Assembly (NCBI GenBank): GCA_030063045.1
Contig: JAQSEB010000022.1
Span: 496,001 to 560,000 of the forward strand
Length of the DNA stretch: 64,000 nt
DNA from: Pratylenchus scribneri
Taxonomy: Eukaryota > Nematoda > Chromadorea > Rhabditida > Pratylenchidae
Direction: 5' to 3'
Under the pieces are notes generated by a model that saw only the letters and a list, made by a program, of their open reading frames with translations, searched no databases and was not told where the DNA came from. The translations under genes were made by a program, and so were the position numbers. The number at the start of each line of letters is the position of its first letter. The stretch's first letter is position 1. This document shows, piece by piece, positions 32,249-42,021 of the stretch.

Positions 32249-35122
32249 TTATTTTTCCTCAACAAATCCTTTGAAAATTTCTTCCACCAAATCAGCATAA
32301 TTTCCTTTTAACAAAATTTTCCATCCTTTGGATTTCATGACCTTTAAAAATGATGTACTTAAATTATTTTTTATGAATTATTTACCTCTTCTGCATGCAT
32401 TTTGATATATTTGATGGCGCGAGACTTGAGGTTTTTGGCAGAATGTTGATTGGCCAAAGCAAGTAATTCACAAACATTCTCACTCCCCATAGACGTGGCC
32501 AATTCACGTTCGCAGAGCACCTGAATAAAAAAATTAATAAATTAAAAATATAAATTCGAATTGCCTTCAATCGACTAAGCTCATATACGTCAGCAGCCTT
32601 AAATAATTCCTTGGCCATTTCTCCCAGTTTTGGTGCTTTACCGGTATACCTGAAAATTAATTTTTTTGTATATGTAGCAGGAGATTCTAATTTTTGACAA
32701 AATAAGATTCACCTATTCGATTCTGTATTCCACTGACCAAAATTGTATAGTAGGAGAAATTATAGTTTGTGAGACCAATGGCCAAGTCTCAGCTTGAATC
32801 TCGTAGGTAACTCTTAGAGCATTGATTTTTGTACCTATCCCTAATCCTATCCTAGCCCTAACCATAAACCAATGACGCCCAAAATCCAGCCCCAGACTTA
32901 ACCTAGTTAAAGTTATATCGGTTTGAAAAACGATATTTAAACTCTGGTCTTAATTTAGGTTCAAACTTGGTCAAATCAATTTGAAACTGATTATAAATAA
33001 AAAAAAAACGGATACCTATCGGTTATCTATATGAGATTTTTGCTCCCTAAATTCCTTATGTTAAGCACTAAGCAGGTCTACCTTACCTAAAATCATATTT
33101 TTTAATCGTTTTACTAACAATTATAAATAATAAAATAAGAAACTCTAAATAATTTTTCAAATCTACAAATTGATAACCGATAAGTACCCAAAATCGACCC
33201 TACAATTGACCTATAGATCAAGATTGTACAAGAATCAAGAAATGCCGAAATCAGAATCGATTACAATATTTATATTTTACTTACATGAATTTAATCATTT
33301 GTTCAAGCACTGGGGATTCGATATTCTCAATATTGACAATTCCTTCTTTTGCTTCGATCATATCATTTTCGAACATTGCTCGAAAAACTGGTGATTGGCA
33401 GGCCAAAATACATTTATTTGCCTTAAAATCAATAAATTTAAGTTTATATTTATTTTCATATTTTTCACATTGAATTTTTCCCCATCCGCAGCTATGATGG
33501 TACAATCAGTGAATAAACCTTGTTCAAATAAATGACCAATGGCTTCAATTTCAATTTCAGCTGATTGAGGAATTTCAAAAACATCGATTATGCCAGATTC
33601 CATTTTCGTCTGAAAAAATTATCAAAGAGTTAGAATGATAATATATTTATTAAAAATAATTTTTTTCATTTAACATTATAATAATTGGGAGCTTTCAACT
33701 GTAACAAGATAGTATAAAGTATAATATAGCATTGTTTTTTAAGCTCAAAATATTAACATAAATATTATAGTAATTATATTGTGTGGAAAATTCGGACGAA
33801 ATTTTGACAAAACTTTTGACACAACTAGATCCTAGATGCAACAAATAAGCTATTTTCGTCTCATTGCAAAAAAAAACATTTAAAAATCAAGAATTTCACA
33901 TAATTTTAAATATAATTACAATTGTTTAACATTTGTTGATTTTAGCTCAAAATCACTAATATATTGGAACCCGAAAAAGAAAATTTTTAAAAAATCATTT
34001 TTTATCAAGTTTGTGGGAAAAACCAGAATAATATCTATGAGAATTTATATTTTTTTACCTCCTTTTCAAATATTATGACTTCGAAAACAATTGTGAGCTA
34101 ATCGCCTGGGCCCCGTTTCAATTCCAACTTTTAACTTTAACTTTGAACTTTTGGAAGGGAAAAATTTCAAAGTTACTTTTAACTTTGAATTTTTAGAAGG
34201 GAAAAAAATTCAAAGTTAAAGTTAAAAGTTGGAATTGAAACGGGGCCCTGGCAAAAGTCCATTTTTCACATTTAAAAGCTCGTCACGTCTGATAAAATTG
34301 TTAGGAGGCGGGTAATCGCTAATTTTGGAGAAATTACGATTTGGAATTACTTAAAATAGAATGAAACAATTTAAATAAATTATAAAACAAACTAAGTTTT
34401 TCCACATCAACTCCTTTAGAATTTCGGATCATGAATTTAATTTTTGCTGAGACTGGATTTTTAGGGGAAGCAACCATATCAATGGAAATGTCAACAAATT
34501 CAGTTTCATTTACAATGTTTTTAGGGTAAATATAAAGGCGCCAGTTCACCGCATTGCCTGATGGAGAGAATGAACTGCGTAAAAATGAAACATTTACACT
34601 AATTCAAAAATTATTTTGCAAATGTTGGTAACTTGAGTTGATTTTTTAATTATAGTTTAAAAAATAAAATTTACTTGAAAGTTCCAGATCCCAAACGCGA
34701 TTCTGAAACATCGGAAAAATTTTCTATCTGAAATTTGATAAGTCAAAAAATTCAATATTCGCTGATATTTATCCAGTTCGCACTGTTTTTTATAAAAGTG
34801 TTCAAAAAATGAGCTATTAGCTAATCCGAATCAAGGTATTCTCAATCCGCGGAAAAACCCATTAATTTTGAGATGAGATGTTATTTTTTCTCTTGTATAA
34901 TTAATCCTATGCCCTTGACGAGATTTGGATTCTTTCCGATTTTACCCGCAATGCGTATGATAACCAGGATAAATTGAAATTCAACTCACCATCCAAATAA
35001 ACGATGCTCTTGAGTGAGGGAAATAAAGTGTTTATTATTATTAAATAGAATGTATAAATTTCTTACTTGGAAGTGTTCATCTTGCTCCGACAAATGTTGA
35101 AATTGTCATTTTCATTTGTCAT
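32249..35122 (-). CDS. MATH-BTB (SPOP/BATH-like) gene with an element in a MATH exon
   Basis: Ten exons (complement): 35067-35122, 34990-35008 (19-bp microexon), 34675-34727, 34393-34574, 34059-34349 (contains a 137-bp element), 33469-33609, 33285-33421, 32565-32649, 32386-32520 and 32249-32341. The MATH part runs from ASFIWMIENFSD through NWRLYIYPKNIVNETEF and NNFIRRDELLNVKNGLLP to LTIVFEVIIFE. The BTB part is LFTDCTIIAADGEKFN, CQSPVFRAMF and MYTGKAPKL; ELLALANQHSAKNLK follows (BACK-like helices). Such proteins are substrate adaptors of CUL3 ubiquitin ligases. The intron 32522-32564 uses a GC donor. The element plus a TAG just after it would stop translation, unless 34098-34269 (GTGAAA...GATTAG) is spliced out, which restores 339 residues. 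Confidence 0.8.
34110..34246. mobile_element. 137-bp perfect-ended MITE in MATH exon
   Basis: It runs from GCCCCGTTTCAATTCCAAC to GTTGGAATTGAAACGGGGC, with inner inverted TTTAACTTTGAA words. CCTGG lies on both sides as a likely 5-bp duplication. On direct comparison it matches 39260-39396 base for base. Confidence 0.9.
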
Positions 35123-35154
35123 TTTTATCAAATATGATGGTTGATGGAATCGTA

Positions 35155-35575
35155 CGGGGTCAAGTCCTGAATAGAAAAAGGGCCGTGCAAATGTGGTCAT
35201 GTCCTGAATAGTGCAAATGTGGGTTTTTTCGATTTATAATAAATCGGAACCGGTTTCAGGCCCCACAAACCTTATACCATTTTATAGATCTCATCAAGAC
35301 GCATCGAATGGTAAATATTTTATCATGGTTTGATCCAAAAATAAAGAGTTAAACCGTTTAAACCAATATTGTTAAATTTTTGGTTTAAAACTTTTTAATT
35401 TTGGGCCAAACCATGATAAAATATATACCATTCGATGCGTCTTGATGAGATCTACAAAATGGTATAAAGTTTGTGGGGCCTGAAACCAGTTCCGATTTAT
35501 TATAAGTCGAAAACGCCCACATTTGCACTATTCAGGACATGACCACATTTACACTATTCAGGAGTTGACATAGCA
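35155..35575. repeat. Palindromic MITE of the CATCAAGACGCATCGAATGG family
   Basis: Outer arms GTCCTGAATAGTGCAAATG and CATTTACACTATTCAGGA surround inner arms with ATAGATCTCATCAAGACGC. It differs from the 7824 copy in its outer arms but shares the core. Confidence 0.8.
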
Positions 35576-35690
35576 CCTGATGGAATGATTTATATAATTT
35601 ATTCACTATGCTAATGCTAAAATAAAAATTTAATTTCTACAAAAATAAATTCACAAACAATTCTCTGTAATAAGCAATATAAAATGAAAA

Positions 35691-35880
35691 ATGAATCCAT
35701 TCTCTTTAATCAGTGCTGCTGCTGGTGTGTGGCGTCGGGGTCGGGGCTATTTATTGATCGATGCGAATAGTGGAGAAATTGGAAAGAAGGAAAAGAAATT
35801 GCCCAATTTTCGCTGCCATCGCTTTGTCCCTGGGATGTTTTATTCCAAGAAGGAGAATTTAGGGCTGTTTGTCTATAAAG
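35691..35880 (+). CDS. Orphan putative first exon
   Basis: ATG at 35691 opens MNPFSLISAAAGVWRRGRG, continues LLIDANSGEIGKKEKKLPNF and RCHRFVPGMFYSKKENLG, and reaches a GTTTTAG donor-like site at 35881. Base use is clearly coding-like and GC-richer than the flanks. No matching second exon is visible before the chemoreceptor gene at 36856. 35881-36855 is AT-rich and looks empty. Possibly the start of a truncated gene. Product unknown. Confidence 0.35.
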
Positions 35881-36855
35881 GTTTTAGGATTTTTTTAAAA
35901 TTTTATTTCTTTTTTTAAAATTTGTAAAACGCAATGAAATATGCCAAATTTGGTTGATCGAAAGCTCCCGATGATTTAACGTAAATTTTATATTAATGGC
36001 AATAGTAGAATAATTTAAAACGGTACACATGGTTTGACGGATGTCATTCATTTTTCTTAAAATAAAATTCAAGTTAAAAAATTCTAAATCATATGTAATA
36101 AAATGGGTTTCGGCTTTCGGTTAATAAAAAAATTGTTCTTGACAAATTGTTAATACATAAATGATTTTCTCTTATCATCGCTATATTTGAATGAAATACT
36201 AATAATTTAAATTGAAATTTTTGAAAAAAAATCTAAACTAAATTGAATGATTTAATAGGAATTCGACGTATAAACGCAAATAAATTGGAATATATTGAAA
36301 TTGATCATCCCAGGTGCTCTTAAAATTTGGATCATTGTCATCAATTATAAATAAAATATTGGACTTTCCCATTATTTTATTTTAAGTATTGTAATTTTTT
36401 TTAATAAATCTCTTTTTAATAAGTAATACGAATTCATTTTATCTTTTCCTCTAATTAAATGTCGGCTAGAAAATAGTTGCACCTGTCTTAATTCTCAAAA
36501 TTGGGAATTTGTAAATTAACTTTATTAAATAAGAATTGCTTTGGTTTGGACTATGTAATTTGAGACAAAAATTTCTATTAAAATTTAATTTTATTTAAAG
36601 AAATAAAAATGGCATCTGTCTATCAAATGCCACATTTACCTGCTAATTCATGAATTTGCCATCAATTTATATTATTTTCTCGGTTTATTAAATTGTTTGA
36701 TTCCTAATTTCTTTAGATTTTCAGTGTAAAATTTATTGAAATATGAAAAAAAATTATTGATATTTAACTTTATGATATTCTAAAAAATAATTTTCATAAA
36801 TAATTTATTATAAAATTATTCTAAAATTTTAGATTAATTTTTAACTGAACAAAAA

Positions 36856-38238
36856 ATGATACAAAAGGATTTAATGAAATGGAATGCAATTTTTTCATTC
36901 TACATTGGATTGACTCTAAATTCATTACTAATTTGGTTATGTGTCAAAGAGCGAAGAAAGGAGCTGCAAGATGTCAGGCGAATTTGGCTGCAAATTTGCA
37001 TCGTTGATTTGGCACTTCTTTCTATAACGGCAATTTTGCAGCCAGTAAATTTTGGAATTTAATGAAAATTTTATAATTCTGATTAAAATTAATAATTCTG
37101 ATTTATATAAAATCAGAATTCTGGTTTCAACCCAAAATTCTGATTTTATAAAATCAGAATTCTGATTAAAAATTTTCTTTTATAGGAAATATCGGAATTC
37201 TGTTTTATATTATAAACATATACAATTAAAAATCTAATTTTTTACAAATTCCAGATTTTCATTATTTATCGGGGTATTAGTGTTTGTTATTTATACAGTC
37301 AGTGGATGGATGGCATCGAACCATTTGGGCAATCTCTAATGGCAACTATTTGGCTAAGCCTCTATTTCTTCAGTTGCTACGGATTCAGTGTCCAATTTCT
37401 TTATCGATATTTTGTTGTTAACAAGTATAATAATGGGAAATAAAATTACATTTATTTAATATTTCTTCCTAAATAGATCAATGAAAATTAAATTTTGGCA
37501 TTATTTAATGATGCTGAGTATTCCAGTAACAATTTCTTTAATATTTGGTTTATGGATATTCATTGATATTATTGCCGAACAAACAACATTAAATTCAACT
37601 GAACGGGTTCATTTGAGTCAAATATTAATTGGCCAAATACAAAATGACATAAAATTTGCTTATTCTATAAAAGTCAGTATAGTTAAAATAATTTTCTCAA
37701 TAATTTTTTTATTTTAGTTCAATTTTGATGCAATTGCCTTTACGTTTTGCGAATTACTCGCCAACATCGGTGCATTCGGTTTAATTGCAATTTGTAGTTA
37801 CAAAATGTTCAAATTTATTCGAAATAATTCCGCAACGGAACAGGAAAGAGTCCGAAATCGTCAAATCACATGGAGTCTTCTGACAATGGTAAACATTTTT
37901 TTTTAAATTAAATTAATTCAAATTCATCTCAGGCATTTTTTCCTTTTCTGATTTGCATAAACAATTTGTGTACTGTTCTCAGCTCAATCCTCATCCAAAT
38001 CCAATCGGATATGTTTTTATTTAACTTTGCAGCCGCATATTTTTCCATTTGGCTACCCGTCTTCAACCCATTGGTTAGCCTTCTCACAATTCGGCCATTT
38101 CGAAGGAAAATTGGCACTGTTTTATTAAATTGGAAAAGGAAGAAAAATGACGTGGCACCAATTGCCGTAAGGCCAATGGCAATATCCACTAATAATAATG
38201 GAGTGATAACCGTGAAAGTGGCAGCAAGAAAAAATTGA
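36856..38238 (+). CDS. SR-type seven-helix chemoreceptor (Str/Srd superfamily-like), 5 exons
   Basis: Exons 36856-37044, 37255-37424, 37477-37672, 37718-37888 and 37933-38238 join to 343 residues. Seven hydrophobic segments can be placed: NAIFSFYIGLTLNSLLIWLC, LQICIVDLALLSITAIL, WLSLYFFSCYGFSVQF, YLMMLSIPVTISLIFGLWIF, FTFCELLANIGAFGLIAI, FFPFLICINNLCTVLSSILI and FNFAAAYFSIWLPVFNPLV. FSVQFLYRYFVV after helix 3 and NPLVSLLTIRPFR after helix 7 are the usual nematode SR signatures. The exact SR family is not settled. The C-tail is basic and ends ARKN. Introns are short with standard GT-AG ends. Expected in sensory-neuron membranes, sensing small molecules (family knowledge). It is intact and stands alone in a zinc-finger cluster. 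Confidence 0.85.
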
Positions 38239-38496
38239 ACAATGTTGCTAAAAGCAATGATTCTATTCTATTAATATTATTTAATTTTTGTTTTTTTTGT
38301 ATATTATTTAACTTTTCAAAAAGCATTGAAGATATCAGCAAATAATAACTGGATAGAGTTGGTTATCCTTTTCGTATTGTTTTAAAAATTAGTTTCTAAA
38401 TAATTGTTTTCATATCAAATTTCTTATATATATATTAATTTATTTGTGAAGAAAAAATTTATACTATTTTTTAAAAATATTTTCCAAAAAAAAATG

Positions 38497-38635
38497 AGTC
38501 GGAGCCAATTTGGAGCCAGAAAAATTTTTCTAGCTCCGACTCTGCTCCGGAGCTGGAGCCGGAGCTAAAAATTTGAAAGGTCGGAGCCTGGAGCTGGAGC
38601 CGGAGCTAAGAATTATGAAAAGCACAGCTCTGATT
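38497..38635. repeat. GGAGC-rich short tandem motif cluster
   Basis: Repeated GGAGCTGGAGCCGGAGC words in both orientations, ending AGCACAGCTCTGATT. A weaker relative (GAGTTGGAGTCGGGATTGG) is at 6973-7010. 38239-39259 has no other supported feature. Confidence 0.7.
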
Positions 38636-39259
38636 AGAACATGCCAAAATTAGAAAATTGGTTATCCCAATATCAACATTTTCCAATTATTTTACTTTTT
38701 TGTACAAGTAACGAATGATTTTTAGTTTCTTTTCCTTTTCCAATAATTAAATAATGTCAGCCAAATTTAATTTTTTTTTTTTGTAACAGGAAAATAATTT
38801 CACCTGCTATTATAATAATTCTTAAAATTGTGTTGAAAAATGCACTTTTTCAAACAAAAAACTTTGGATTGAAAACCTATAAATTGAACCAAAAAATTTA
38901 TATTAAAATTTAATTTTCAAAAGAAGTAAGTCAGATATTAAAATTAAATGTCGTATTTACCGGCTAAATCGAAATCCATTTTTTCCTTTTTGATATGTAT
39001 ATAATTTATGCTGTTATTAGGCCTAATACTAATATTGTATAGGATTTTGAATTATACTCAATTTTAAAATTTAAATGATATATTAATATTTATGAAATAT
39101 GTAAAAGAATTTTTTGATATTTTTCATAAAAATATTGAACCAAAATAATTTCCATAAATATATTATAATAAAAAAATTATTTACAATTTTATTAGATTAA
39201 TTTTTGATAATTTTCGTATTTTTTTCAAAATTAATTTTTAAATAAATATATTAGGCTGG

Positions 39260-39396
39260 GCCCCGTTTCAATTCCAACTTTTAACTTTAACTTTGAACTT
39301 TTGGAAGGGAAAAATTTCAAAGTTACTTTTAACTTTGAATTTTTAGAAGGGAAAAAAATTCAAAGTTAAAGTTAAAAGTTGGAATTGAAACGGGGC
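39260..39396. mobile_element. 137-bp MITE, second copy
   Basis: It reads the same as 34110-34246 over the full length. The flanks show no clear duplication here (GCTGG at the left, CCCGA at the right). Confidence 0.9.
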
Positions 39397-39598
39397 CCCG
39401 ATGCTGAATTAATTTTCAACATTTTTTTCATGCATCAAGTTTTTTATAAATTGAATTTTTGGTCTTTAAATTTTTTATGGTTTTCTGGCACATCTGATAT
39501 TTGGAATAGTTTTATCGGATTTAAAAAGAATCGAACAAATTTTATTTAAATAAGCATATATTGGTCATCCCCGAAAATGAATGCATTTTTTAATTCAA

Positions 39599-41274
39599 TT
39601 ATTTTTTGTGTTCATGTTTTCCTCGGATATATAAGCATCCATTTGATTTCAAATAAATTCCCCTAATTGGGCATCTTCCACCAGCGGGATTAGTCTTTTG
39701 ACATTTTAAATTCAATGTTCGCTCCCGTCGATAAATTGTTGTGAAGCCAAATTTTTTGTTCCACATCCCGTTTGGAATGTGATTTTTGCCAATTTTCGTA
39801 TGAAAAGGCCAAATTTTGTTTAATGTATCCACATAATCATCGCCAACATTCGGTTTAGGATTCTATACAAAAAAAAAAGAAAGTAAATATCAAATATTTT
39901 AATTCGCCACCCTTTTATAATTAACCAATTTTCCCTGGGTATTATTAAAAGAGGTACTACAATAAATAATCTTATTAATAACATTATTAAATACTGCTTC
40001 TTTTATTCTAATATCTAATGCATTCTTCGGTAAATTAAACATCAATTTAATATAATTTTGTTTGAATAATATTTATGTCACAAATTATGGACATTGGACA
40101 CCCAGCACTTTAGGATCCATGAATCACAAACATCAAATGATAAAAAGTAGTAAGACTTATTAAAATAGAGTTAATTAATCATTTTATAAATGATTATGCG
40201 ATATGCATTCCAAAACACAAACAATCGAATTTAAGAATTTTATTTTTTTTTTGTTTCCCAAATTCGATTTTACCATACATCAACTAAAAATGTGTATAAT
40301 CAATCTTTTTAAACAATGTGTTCATTTTTATAATTCATTTTTCTCATTTGATGTTTATAATTCGCGGTTCTCAAAAATTTTAAGTTTCCAAAAGTCATGG
40401 AATTGGATCAAATTTTAGTCTTAGTTAAAATAGTCGAATATTCACATGTTTTCTAGGATATGAATGTTTCAAAATTTTACGAATAATTTAATTAAAAAAA
40501 CTGTTTCTACTCCTTTTTTATTCACTAACCTTTTCTATAAATTCATGCATATGTTTTCCGCGGGTGTATAAAAATCCATTTGAATTCAAATAAATGCCAG
40601 TAAATTTGCATTTTCCATTGGAGCCTTTCTTCATACATCGTAAATAAAATCCTGATACATTTGCAGTAATGTTACCAAAACCAAATTTGTTGAGAAAAAT
40701 TTCATGTTTAGCGTTTTTGCCAATATTCATGTTAAATTTCCATATTGTGCCAAGATGATCAATATAATCGTCGCCAACATTTTTTGGTATTTTCTATAAT
40801 TTTTTTTTGATGAGAATATTGTAATTTTCCATCTTTTTCCTTTACATCAACAATTTTTCGACTATTTTTATTAAACCTTTTTTTCCATTTTTGCATTAGT
40901 TTTCGGAATTTTCCATTCATGATTGTGTTGATTTCGTGTGTACAAATTTGAATGTGACTTCAGTAAAATTGCCTTGAATTGGCATTCTTTGATTGGGCAA
41001 TCAAATTGTCGGGTCAATTTTTCCTCCTTTCCAACAATCATTCCACCCATTTTATTTTGGCACCATTCCTTCAAATGTTTTTCATCCTCAATTTTGCTGG
41101 CAAATTCCCAGCATTTGCCAGAATTATCCATGAAATCGGGTTCATCATCCTCTTCAAAATCATCATTGATTTGTTCTTCCTCATCATCTAATTAAATTAA
41201 ATTTATATAAATTAATATTCAATTTTACCATTATTATCATTACAAATATTTTTGAAACCAGCATTCAAATTCAT
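39599..41274 (-). CDS. ZF9: zinc-finger gene, 4 exons, three fingers
   Basis: Exons (complement) 41229-41274, 40877-41187, 40530-40793 and 39599-39862 give 294 residues. It reads MNLNAGFKNICNDNN, then a short acidic linker (DDEEEQINDDFEEDDEPDF), the CWEF finger with C-x4-C and HNH, an IWKFNMNIG finger (C-x8-C, HMH) and an IWPFHTKIG terminal finger (C-x9-C, HEHKK-stop). Exons 3 and 4 are both exactly 264 bp. Exon 3 has Phe where others have Cys in SNGCLY. It is the outermost copy, separated from the main array by the MATH-BTB and chemoreceptor genes, and has the same four-exon plan as ZF1. Confidence 0.82.
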
Positions 41275-41447
41275 TTTTTTGCAAATAAAATCCTTTAAAA
41301 ATTGTATATTGAAAATTTTGAAAAATTAAATAATTGACGAAATCTGGACTTGTGAAAAAATCAGCTTTTAAAATAATATTAATATTCTATAATAAATTAA
41401 TTGTTTCTCTCATCGAATCGAATGCCATTTAAAAATCTCTGCTTAAA

Positions 41448-41501
41448 AACAAGATCGATAAAAAGCCAAGCCAATGAGGAGAAAAGGAAAAAAGAATGGA
41501 G
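41448..41501 (-). promoter_or_regulatory. Conserved upstream block of ZF9
   Basis: AAGATCGATAAAAAGCCAAG, CCAATGAGGAGAAAAGG and AAAGAATGGAG lie 174-227 bp upstream of the ZF9 ATG. This copy is outside the duplicated core, so its agreement argues for constraint. Confidence 0.65.
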
Positions 41502-42021
41502 AAAAGATGTCCTACATATGTCCCGAAGGTTCGGTTCGCCATTTGTGCGTTCATTTGCACAATATTCACCATAAAAATCTATCATTTAAAAAAATAAACA
41601 AAATATTGCCTGAGGCATTTTTCAAAATTATTTTTTCATTAAAAATATGAAAACAAATATGATTTAGATTAGATTAGTGCCAAGTTTTGGGCTTGGATAA
41701 GCATATTTGGTCAAATTTTTTGGCACTTAAATGTAAATTTTTCGACAAAAAAAAATCATTTTTTTTAAATTAAAATAATAATTATAAAACACACCTTTTT
41801 AAACAAATCACAATCATTAATGAATAATCAAAAATAAAATAAACAATTCATCATAATAAAATGTCAACTTTTTATGCTTAACCATTCAAATTCTAATCAT
41901 ATGATGGGAAACGTGGATAAATTTAATTTTGATAATTCTGGAGAATATGGGTAGAGATTAAATTTCGAGATCATTTTAATTTGATGAGATCGATGAAGTT
42001 TCCACTATGAATTTTTTTTTA

